Positions 17,747 through 19,371 of a stretch of 19,371 nt of DNA are shown one piece after another; positions within the stretch are counted from its first letter, which is position 1, and the number at the start of each line of letters is the position of its first letter. The stretch is taken from contig QUTJ01031788.1 in the NCBI GenBank assembly GCA_003573635.1, positions 1 through 19,371 on the forward strand, written 5' to 3'. The notes under the pieces were generated by a model that saw nothing but the letters and a program-made list of their open reading frames with translations, was not told the DNA's origin and did not search any database. Origin of the DNA: Goniomonas avonlea (Eukaryota > Cryptophyceae > Goniomonadida > Goniomonadaceae). Position numbers and translations under genes: made by a program.

Positions 17747-19089
17747 TCGTGCTTCCTCAACACGTACACGTACGTGTAGGTGGTTGAACAATCCTTCTAC
17801 TCGAGAGAGAGGGGGGCGGAGAAAGGGGTGTCCTGCTCCCTCGACATCAGACGTACGTACAGGTGGTTGAACAAGAGAGAGAGGGAGAGGGAGAGGGAGA
17901 GAGAGAGAGAGAGGCGTCGTGCTCCCTCAACACGTACACGTCCAGGTGGTTGAACAATCCTTCTGCTGGTCGCTCTTTGCCGCATGTTGTAAAGAGGAGT
18001 TGGTCATCCCTCAGGGTCTCGCTGTCTCCTACTTCCACGGCTACGAGGGCTTCCTCGCTGCTGCAGCTGTTGAAGCTGCTTTCTTTGACAAGAAGGAGAA
18101 GTATAAGGCGATGGACCGAGTGATCAAGCACGCAAATGCATGCTTGGAAATCCTAACATCCGAGGGGCTCCTCCACCCCGGGATCTCCTCCACCCCTGCC
18201 AGCGCCGAGCTTGTCGTCCTGGTGCTGCGCTTGCTCCGGCTGCCTCTGCTCGCCGTCGCCAACTTTTGGACCTTCTCAATGTTTGCGCAAAAGGTCCAGG
18301 GTAAGTGCGGTTCGATAAGTGAGTCATTGAGACAGCTCCAACTTGGTCCCTTGCTGGAGTTTTTGGGCGCATTCAGCACGGAAGATCTCTCCGTCCGCGG
18401 CGCAAAGGCGCAGTTTGTCGGAGCTCTGAATCGTCTACACAAGTCTCTCCCAATCCTCGGTCCAGGCCAACTGTGCCATCTCGCTGTGCTCAGCGCCGCC
18501 CCGAAGCCGAAGCCTGCCAGTGGGGAATTGCCCCAGATGTCATTCTACGAGGTACCCACCCTGCTCCCTCCGGTGGTCTTTTGATCAGGTTTTGTGCAGG
18601 GTCCCACCTCAGAAACGACCGACCCACCGCCCTTCTGGGATCCTTCACGCTCCTTGTCCTTCAAAGCTGTGTTTCCAGTTGTGCAGCAGTCGGTGGTCGA
18701 TCCCGCAGCTCCGACTGGGCCAGTGGATGCGACTGCAACAGTCGGTGATCACAGCACCGCGAACCTTCCCCAGGGGATGCGACTGCTGCTAAAACAGCTC
18801 GCGAAACGGGCTCGGACAAGCATCGAAGCGAACGATCACGTTCCACCAGTCACACCGGAGACTGCCGAGGAGACCAACGCAAGGTCAGTGTTGCTTTCGC
18901 CTGACTCACAGGCTGGTCGTTCTGACATACGCGCATGCCAGGGAACAAAAAGAGGAAACAAAGACGAAGATTTGGTTCGAACGCCTCCTGCGACAACAAC
19001 GCTGGGGCCCTTTCTCCCTGCAAGATGCTATCGAGGGGCGCCAGCCTGAGGAACTGCTCTCAGAAGCGGTTGTGAACTTATTTTGCAAG
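464..19089 (+). CDS. Giant HEPN-STAND-PPR protein with tandem SF1 helicases (UPF1-like and TRANK1-like), 14 exons, 3' partial
   Basis: Proposed model: join(464-13588, 13844-14103, 14197-14356, 14404-14507, 14844-14940, 15295-15576, 15850-15990, 16186-16518, 16565-16741, 16788-16842, 16925-17043, 17946-18551, 18600-18883, 18942-19089), continuing past the window. All introns are GT-AG and all exon phases agree. The spliced frame has 5,297 codons and no stop. Domain order: unknown N-terminus, HEPN-like, unknown plus Ala/Pro linker, two more HEPN-like segments, STAND ATPase, PPR-like repeats, UPF1-type helicase, UvrD/TRANK1-type helicase, TPR-like tail. The family identity of both helicases is clear from complete motif sets. 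HEPN, STAND and PPR are motif-level calls. The first in-frame ATG (464) has a purine at -3. The frame is open back to 395, so an upstream exon remains possible. Role (inference): RNA surveillance or intracellular defence. No signal peptide or membrane segment is evident. Confidence 0.8.
1690..2060 (+). other. HEPN-like domain 1 (R482-x4-H487)
   Basis: The motif LRHLLAH places Arg482 (codon 1907-1909) and His487 (codon 1922-1924) four residues apart, the R-x4-6-H spacing of catalytic HEPN ribonucleases. A long amphipathic helix rich in Leu follows (EAADLLEKTLKTLDLI), and charged helical sequence precedes it, as in HEPN four-helix bundles. HEPN domains cut single-stranded RNA without metal, usually as dimers in which two motifs face each other. 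Dimerisation here could be with domains 2 or 3 of the same chain (inference). The fold call rests on the motif and helical context only. Confidence 0.55.
2061..2960 (+). other. Unrecognised globular segment between HEPN-like domains 1 and 2
   Basis: Residues about 533-832. The pattern is mixed alpha/beta, with several strand-like hydrophobic runs (VSVLILRADD, PALAIVCTA, VELIIESVV, SYAVYVVG). No nucleotide-binding or catalytic signature is visible. It could be a small sensor or scaffold domain. I assign no function. Confidence 0.4.
2961..3250 (+). other. Ala/Pro/Thr-rich low-complexity linker
   Basis: Residues about 833-929 are dominated by Ala, Pro, Thr and Glu (for example APAPAIAEITGAFAP and APTEATAAAPP), with no hydrophobic core. 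This is typical of a disordered inter-domain tether. It separates the N-terminal third from the HEPN-HEPN-STAND block, suggesting that these are independently folding modules. Confidence 0.75.
3255..3760 (+). other. HEPN-like domain 2 (R1044-x4-H1049), DZIP3/Swt1-like flavour
   Basis: The motif FFRNFFAHSEP gives Arg1044 (codon 3593-3595), an Asn directly after it, and His1049. The R-N-x3-H form with a following acidic or helical segment is characteristic of eukaryotic HEPN domains such as those named after DZIP3/hRUL138 and Swt1. A helical stretch of about 100 residues precedes it (LMDLYSSLSIIQKASEVF), and a Leu-rich helix follows (ALKGTELLLSSLSL). This is the strongest of the three HEPN calls. 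In animals and cnidarians such HEPN domains are often placed next to NACHT/STAND ATPases, as here. The domain carries an insertion with a perfect 18-bp tandem repeat. Confidence 0.7.
3368..3403 (+). repeat. In-frame 18-bp tandem duplication (GDKETA x2)
   Basis: The 18-bp unit occurs twice, at 3368-3385 and 3386-3403, with no mismatch, and encodes GDKETA GDKETA followed by GD. The exact identity at the DNA level points to a recent slippage duplication in a surface loop of HEPN-like domain 2. Confidence 0.9.
3830..4570 (+). other. HEPN-like domain 3 (R1310-x4-H1315) with coiled-coil insert
   Basis: The motif ELRHHLAHGN gives Arg1310 (codon 4391-4393) and His1315. It closely resembles the motif of domain 1 (LRHLLAH) and of domain 2 (RNFFAH). 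A highly charged stretch at about 4110-4215 (Lys, Glu, Gln-rich: DAQKAVKEKHAKQQEDQQ) is a probable coiled coil between the N-terminal helices and the motif-bearing helix. The segment is immediately followed by the STAND ATPase, the usual order for effector-then-switch proteins. The catalytic residues appear intact. Confidence 0.6.
4630..5870 (+). other. STAND-class P-loop ATPase (NB-ARC/NACHT-like), residues about 1390-1800
   Basis: Walker A is GPSGAGKT (residues 1417-1424, from 4712), preceded by the strand RVIVT. A Walker B-like strand is WFLLIDP with Asp1508 (codon 4985-4987). The segment GGHALSLNYLA (residues 1594 onward, 5243) matches the GxP/GLPLAL region of NB-ARC ATPases, and it is followed by a winged-helix-like block with LLFVLAMLPPG. 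STAND ATPases are signal-dependent oligomerisation switches in NLRs, plant R proteins and bacterial defence. Here the switch lies between HEPN-like nucleases and an RNA-binding repeat array. I cannot decide between NB-ARC and NACHT. The second Walker B acidic residue is not obvious (IDPVLD). Confidence 0.65.
5871..6196 (+). other. Linker between STAND module and PPR-like repeats
   Basis: Residues about 1803-1911 are mostly helical (for example SRETLMENLAHCGRPDLIHALLRAPG), with repeat-like spacing that may be the first, degenerate helical repeats of the following array. No catalytic motif is visible. Confidence 0.4.
6197..7000 (+). other. PPR-like helical repeat array, residues about 1912-2180
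   Basis: At least three adjacent repeats of about 35 residues fit the pentatricopeptide pattern. They are KPNKQSYVQVIRAWGYNGNV..., LEPDRFAYQALLSACKRAGDI... and ...APAFNTYLAAHGQAGNID..., each with the Y-x2-L/Y-x-A-x-G-x-A-type helix pair. Weaker repeats follow to about 7000 (for example GYITMLGVCAKAGASSEAETI and LVYSKMMEVYGVACRHG). PPRs bind single-stranded RNA one base per repeat and are typically organellar in plants and algae. This protein shows no obvious transit peptide, so a cytosolic or nuclear RNA target is possible (inference). Confidence 0.7.
7001..8430 (+). other. Helical/UPF1-proximal region without recognised domain
   Basis: Residues about 2180-2656. The first part is helical and may continue the repeat array. 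From about 7960 on, with strand-like runs such as GVSDVLLISQRD and HFHVVVEKFF, it resembles the beta-barrel-containing region that usually precedes the RecA core of UPF1-like helicases. A 9-bp near-perfect tandem repeat (Asp-Ala-Ala x2) lies near 8127-8147. The segment ends at the helicase Q-motif region (LNDPQVSAID). Confidence 0.4.
8930..9002 (+). repeat. 43-bp-offset direct duplication inside helicase 1, read in two frames
   Basis: A 30-bp sequence occurs at 8930-8959 and again, identically, at 8973-9002. The offset of 43 bp is not a multiple of three, so copy 1 reads DRELPDREFP while copy 2 reads RQGASRQGVS in the frame-shifted register. Each copy is itself two near-identical 15-bp units. 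A perfect hairpin, GACAGGGA (8945-8952) / TCCCTGTC (8956-8963) with a 3-nt loop, spans the end of copy 1. The frame stays open throughout. Confidence 0.9.
9201..9249 (+). repeat. In-frame 27-bp tandem duplication (KASEEKS x2)
   Basis: A 22-bp identical block at 9201-9222 recurs at 9228-9249, an offset of 27 bp, encoding KASEEKSTS then KASEEKSRK. It is a charged, probably helical and solvent-exposed insertion between motifs I and II of helicase 1. Confidence 0.9.
10341..11060 (+). other. Connector between the two helicases
   Basis: Residues about 3293-3533. After motif VI of helicase 1 there is a short helical segment, then a stretch with an aromatic/charged pattern (IWSIVAEGLASRKISQLQEQNRAKLNPKLRQ) and FRYFPEVWPVG. 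The last part (GYNALALRHDLTLEEEQINQKFG) is the usual lead-in to motif I of TRANK1-like helicases. No separate enzymatic domain is recognised. Confidence 0.5.
11061..12960 (+). other. Helicase 2: UvrD-family SF1 helicase of TRANK1 type, residues about 3534-4166
   Basis: Motif I GRAGTGKT (3553-3560, from 11120); motif II DEVQD (3876-3880, from 12089); motif III FAGDTAQT with Asp3905 and Gln3908; motif IV SFRSTQPVLNLAS with Arg3951; motif V TIEEAKGTEYNDV (Gly4066 region); motif VI LYVAVTRAR with Arg4155 and Arg4157. The DEVQD box, GDTAQ and EEAKGTE-like motif V match the UvrD-type helicase of TRANK1 (TPR and ankyrin repeat-containing protein 1) and its large protist and fungal relatives. A long insertion of about 316 residues separates motifs I and II. 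A compact Cys/His cluster lies between motifs IV and V. All catalytic residues look intact. Confidence 0.9.
12575..12604 (+). other. Cys/His cluster in helicase 2 (possible metal site)
   Basis: His4038, Cys4042, Cys4044, His4046 and Cys4047 lie within ten residues (HDENCSCGHC), inserted between motifs IV and V of the UvrD-type helicase. Density and spacing are compatible with a small zinc-binding loop. No exact known zinc-finger pattern is matched. Confidence 0.4.
13021..13588 (+). other. Start of TPR-like helical tail (residues about 4187-4375)
   Basis: Directly after helicase 2 come helix-pair repeats with TPR spacing: WVKLGREFMDREMFTEAAKTF, a second pair with YQAKAEEYLAMAQ, IARLFARAAEAFGLAKMHWEASQCF, and RFTDAGDSCFLCGKWSDGVDLY. 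The last has the AGDxxxxxGxWxxAxxLY pattern seen C-terminal to TRANK1 helicases. The repeats continue in exons 2-4, showing that the small exons belong to this gene. Likely a protein-interaction platform. Confidence 0.75.
13589..13843 (+). other. Intron 1 (255 nt) with an open read-through
   Basis: Donor GAG|GTGAGG and acceptor TTTTTTGGCAG|AAA, phase 0. It is AT-richer than the flanking coding sequence. The exon 1 frame continues open for 76 codons to TGA 13817-13819, just before the pyrimidine tract, so intron retention would yield a truncated protein with a novel tail. Confidence 0.8.
13844..14103 (+). CDS. Exon 2: TPR-region continuation with Cys/His cluster
   Basis: 260 nt, enters in phase 0 and leaves two bases (AC). 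It is stop-free and begins KDKIKEINRILGKL. It contains the cluster TCSPLVPCLDPRSSCLHCKHH (five possible ligands or more), which could bind a metal ion. The downstream FEEFLEKLGIDRRRQVL is helical. Donor AC|GTGCGA is followed by a run of C. Joining to exon 3 restores an ACG codon in frame. Confidence 0.75.
14104..14196 (+). other. Intron 2 (93 nt) with poly-C run
   Basis: Donor GTGCGA and acceptor GTGCAG. A run of C (14110-14123) starts a few bases after the 5' splice site. Confidence 0.75.
14197..14356 (+). CDS. Exon 3: TPR-like repeat unit
   Basis: 160 nt: one base completes the codon split with exon 2, then 53 codons. It encodes YGYLHRLAKLETSVGRAAEAA followed by RSDAGTFFERDSKYHEAAASF, a clear repeat of the A-G-x-F/Y-x6-Y-x-E-A-A pattern seen at the end of exon 1. 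This repeat match is the best evidence that exons 1 and 3 belong to one protein. Leaves phase 0 at CTG|GTGCGG. Confidence 0.8.
14404..14507 (+). CDS. Exon 4
   Basis: 104 nt, phase 0 in, two bases (GG) out, encoding VRTRYLHVTQTPVAINTADA and a helix ending AKNMIDLAG. The intron before it is only 47 nt (14357-14403, GTGCGG...TTGTAG). Donor GG|GTGAGG. Confidence 0.75.
14508..14843 (+). other. Intron 4 (336 nt), GT/CA-rich
   Basis: Donor GTGAGG, acceptor GCTGCAG. The interior from about 14640 is rich in alternating purine-pyrimidine (GCGCGCAC, ACGCGCGCGTG) and short ACTC repeats (14738-14752), a Z-DNA-prone composition. No coding sequence is recognised inside. Confidence 0.75.
14844..14940 (+). 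CDS. Exon 5
   Basis: 97 nt: one base completes Gly, then 32 codons, DGSEFLKLEHLIYSTMLLKQ followed by YEVPLSETVASL. Helical, consistent with the tail. Donor CTG|GTAGGT, phase 0. Confidence 0.75.
14981..15036 (+). repeat. Imperfect GGTCGT microsatellite
   Basis: Alternating GTGGTC/GTGGTA units, interrupted, within intron 5. Confidence 0.85.
15191..15267 (+). repeat. TCTG tetranucleotide microsatellite
   Basis: About 18 TCTG units, interrupted by one CCAG near 15207, in intron 5, ending some 27 nt upstream of the exon 6 acceptor. Confidence 0.95.
15295..15576 (+). CDS. Exon 6
   Basis: 282 nt, 94 codons, phase 0 at both ends. It encodes EETESLPVGDANLRLRMWSS followed by LLELRLGLPVKTNEDAKLL and a helix AAWERAHRYINQANKGLASA, then RHVEILFDAEQMSPG. 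Protein-like and helical; family unrecognised. The donor AAA|GTGCCC is weak and is followed by a C run. The acceptor ACAG is clear. Confidence 0.75.
15577..15849 (+). other. Intron 6 (273 nt) with poly-C run and dispersed repeat copy
   Basis: Donor GTGCCC, acceptor ATGCAG. Poly-C at 15579-15592 follows the donor, then comes a repeat element that recurs inverted in intron 14. Confidence 0.7.
15592..15730 (+). repeat. Dispersed repeat, copy 1 (forward), in intron 6
   Basis: The 47-bp core at 15632-15678 matches the reverse complement of 19199-19245 at 45 of 47 positions. Homology continues on both sides (15592-15631 and 15681-15730), with a gap of about 42 nt relative to copy 2. A short open frame (MDWSRIETR...) is shared by both copies but seems too short to be a gene. 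It could be a SINE- or MITE-like element; no terminal inverted repeats or poly-A tail are obvious. Confidence 0.85.
15850..15990 (+). CDS. Exon 7
   Basis: 141 nt, 47 codons, phase 0 at both ends: VECRWLLSDQESLAMASRD and a basic helix TFCKLARQRVKSKMRSLAQ. Two other AG dinucleotides nearby (15840-15841 and 15859-15860) give the wrong phase, so CAG 15847-15849 is preferred. Donor CAG|GTTCGT. Confidence 0.7.
15991..16185 (+). other. Intron 7 (195 nt) with overlapping inverted repeats
   Basis: Donor GTTCGT, acceptor T-rich TTTTTTTTTGCAG. Two overlapping perfect inverted repeats: GTCAGATCA (16069-16077) / TGATCTGAC (16091-16099), and CTGATC (16090-16095) / GATCAG (16105-16110). The second arm of the first is shared by the second, so the two hairpins are mutually exclusive. 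Confidence 0.8.
16186..16518 (+). CDS. Exon 8
   Basis: 333 nt, 111 codons, phase 0 at both ends. It encodes NQPIDPFVPLQSLVEQLDHF, a Pro/Asp-rich loop, and helices ATERILEIRIALWVAASHY and LNNFGRKLYAALEPHYRKL. Helical, unrecognised family, fitting the TRANK1-like C-terminal tail. Read-through would hit a TAA at 16549-16551. Donor TTG|GTCAGT. Confidence 0.8.
16519..16564 (+). other. Intron 8 (46 nt)
   Basis: GTCAGT...TTTTGCCTGCAG. It contains an in-frame stop and ends in a good pyrimidine tract. It is the same length as intron 9. Confidence 0.85.
16565..16741 (+). CDS. Exon 9
   Basis: 177 nt, 59 codons, phase 0 at both ends: LDVTTGGVKLEPDRGIPLLL, then WAALDKDMPVLLHLHRDWG and a helix SVLSVLDALRSSTQ. 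Donor CAG|GTGGGT is strong. Confidence 0.8.
16742..16787 (+). other. Intron 9 (46 nt)
   Basis: GTGGGT...TTGTCGCAG. Its removal shifts to the frame IARSFRKTVKKLYGQDQA, which joins exon 11 in phase. Unspliced, the frame ends at TGA 16844-16846. Confidence 0.8.
16788..16842 (+). CDS. Exon 10 (55 nt)
   Basis: 18 codons plus one base, IARSFRKTVKKLYGQDQA + G. It is short, but both phases fit and the sites (TCGCAG and GGCAG|GTGAGG) are good. The 82-nt intron that follows (16843-16924) ends TTTTTACACAG. Confidence 0.75.
16925..17043 (+). CDS. Exon 11
   Basis: 119 nt: two bases complete Gly, then 39 codons, LVPRVPARSYLVTEALNAF, CRGGIALLKKKGP, LKRETVQ. Helical, basic. There are two possible donors in the same phase: GTTCGG after 17043 (used here) or GTGCAG after 17037, which would drop Val-Gln. 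Confidence 0.7.
17087..17187 (+). repeat. TGCGTC hexanucleotide repeat passing into TG repeat
   Basis: About five TGCGTC units (17091-17123), then TG repeats with regular TTG interruptions to 17187. Confidence 0.95.
17214..17285 (+). repeat. Imperfect CTGT/TCTC repeat
   Basis: CTGCCTGT, TCTG and CTAT units, interrupted around 17243-17263, in intron 11. Confidence 0.8.
17409..17500 (+). repeat. Imperfect GT repeat ending in GA repeat
   Basis: GTGT and GTGC units, then about seven GA units at 17484-17500, intron 11. Confidence 0.85.
17592..17945 (+). repeat. Minisatellite of 77-93-bp units repeating the exon 12 splice acceptor
   Basis: The junction sequence AG|GTGGTTGAACAA recurs with the intron/exon break at 17610, 17687 (GCGG variant), 17780 and 17863, and at the true exon start 17946. 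Spacings are 77, 93, 83 and 83 bp. Units alternate: B-type (17610, 17780, 17946) continue with TCCTTCT, while A-type (17687, 17863) are preceded by CTCGACATCAGACGTAC and run into GA repeats. The higher-order period is therefore about 166-170 bp. GA tracts (17701-17742, 17876-17912) separate the units. Confidence 0.9.
17946..18551 (+). CDS. Exon 12
   Basis: 606 nt, 202 codons, phase 0 at both ends. It encodes VVEQSFCWSLFAACCKEEL, a Gly/Phe/Ala-rich helix GYEGFLAAAAVEAAFF, then KYKAMDRVIKHANACLEIL, a Leu-rich helix ELVVLVLRLLRLPLLAVAN, and later GPLLEFLGAFSTEDLSVRG. The Leu-rich helix is probably buried, not membrane-spanning. A strong GTAAGT-type site occurs inside at 18301, but the frame and protein-like character continue across it. 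Donor GAG|GTACCC. Confidence 0.8.
18552..18599 (+). other. Intron 12 (48 nt)
   Basis: GTACCC...TTTTGTGCAG. It has an in-frame TGA (18582-18584) when read from exon 12. Confidence 0.8.
18600..18883 (+). CDS. Exon 13
   Basis: 284 nt, phase 0 in, two bases (AG) out. It opens GPTSETTDPPPFWDPSRSL, then a Val/Ala/Pro-rich stretch VVDPAAPTGPVDATATVGD that is likely disordered, then a basic helix GMRLLLKQLAKRARTSIEA. Donor AAG|GTCAGT; the following intron is 58 nt (18884-18941). Confidence 0.8.
18942..19089 (+). CDS. Exon 14 (last complete exon in the window)
   Basis: 148 nt: one base completes Arg, then 49 codons, EQKEETKTKIWFERLLRQQ, WGPFSLQDAIEGRQPEELL, SEAVVNLFCK. Phase 0 out at AAG|GTGCGC. No stop is reached, so the gene continues beyond the window. 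Confidence 0.8.
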
Positions 19090-19371
19090 GTGCGCCGACA
19101 GCTAGTGCCTTCTGGTTGACTATGTGAACATACTAGTACGTTTTTTCCATAGATAGCGAACCAATGATCTGATCTGCTTGGGCATTTGGGAGGGAATCGG
19201 CCACTTTGTGGTCTCGCTCTAGTTTCAATCCTGGACCAATCCATCCACAAAACCATTGGCAATCTTCATTGGCGTACTAGTACGTGGTTTTAACCAGAAG
19301 CGAGTCCCTTCTCGCCCCCCCCCCCCACCTCTCCTCCTTCTCTTTCTGCTGAGAGACAGCCCGGTGAGCAG
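19090..19371 (+). other. Intron 14 (5' part, possibly nearly complete)
   Basis: Donor GTGCGC. It contains the inverted copy of the dispersed repeat and a poly-C run (19315-19326), followed by a pyrimidine-rich stretch (about 19327-19349) and candidate 3' splice sites CAG at 19357-19359 and 19369-19371. Which one is used cannot be decided from a truncated exon. Confidence 0.6.
19107..19285 (-). repeat. Dispersed repeat, copy 2 (inverted), in intron 14
   Basis: Reverse complement of the element in intron 6: 19199-19245 matches at 45 of 47 positions, and 19107-19156 aligns with 15681-15730 less well. It has about 42 nt (19157-19198) absent from copy 1. An 11-bp TACTAGTACGT direct repeat (19131-19141 and 19274-19284) brackets most of it, the right one forming the palindrome CGTACTAGTACG. 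Confidence 0.85.

Larger units (their letters stand above)
17044..17945 (+). other. Intron 11 (902 nt), dense in microsatellites and decoy splice sites
   Basis: From left to right: a palindromic CGCGCATGCGCG (17072-17083), a TGCGTC/TG tract (17087-17187), a CTGT/CTCT tract (about 17214-17285), a G-rich run (17348-17375), a GT tract turning into GA (17409-17500), a GAGT-rich stretch (17565-17590), then a GA-rich minisatellite carrying repeated acceptor-like sequences up to exon 12. No coding sequence is recognised. Confidence 0.8.

Overview
The window is eukaryotic nuclear DNA. Its only convincing gene is one very large spliced gene on the + strand that occupies almost the whole window and runs off the right end. 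A 13.1-kb intronless first exon (464-13588) is followed by thirteen short exons separated by GT-AG introns. The reading phases of all fourteen exons agree, and together they give 5,297 codons without a stop and without a terminus. Introns range from 46 nt to about 900 nt and several carry microsatellites. Moderately high GC, very short introns, PPR repeats and a TRANK1-like helicase suggest a unicellular alga or other protist. I cannot name the lineage from sequence alone.

Layout (residues counted from the ATG at 464). An unrecognised N-terminus is followed by a first R-x4-H HEPN-like segment (R482/H487), then an unrecognised stretch and an Ala/Pro linker. Two more HEPN-like segments follow (R1044/H1049 and R1310/H1315). 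Next come a STAND-type P-loop ATPase (GPSGAGKT, 1417-1424), an array of PPR-like helical repeats (about 1912-2180), a complete UPF1-type SF1 helicase (GPPGTGKT at 2684, DEAC at 2997), and a second, different SF1 helicase of the UvrD/TRANK1 type (GRAGTGKT at 3553, DEVQD at 3876). The protein ends in a long TPR-like helical tail, most of it encoded by the small exons.

How the parts may work together (inference). HEPN domains are commonly metal-independent RNases, STAND ATPases are ligand-triggered switches, PPRs bind RNA, and UPF1-like helicases remodel RNA-protein complexes. The architecture reads as a single-chain RNA surveillance or defence machine: sensor, switch, nuclease and two motors in one polypeptide. 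I do not know a described protein with this exact combination, and this is the main discovery candidate.

Non-coding structure of note: an 83-93-bp minisatellite in intron 11 whose units repeat the 3' splice site and the start of exon 12, giving four decoy acceptors; a dispersed repeat in inverted orientation in introns 6 and 14; a 43-bp duplication inside the helicase-1 coding sequence that is read in two frames; and several hairpins and poly-C runs. The minus-strand reading frames look like shadows of the + strand gene. The first 463 bases hold no feature I can name with confidence.
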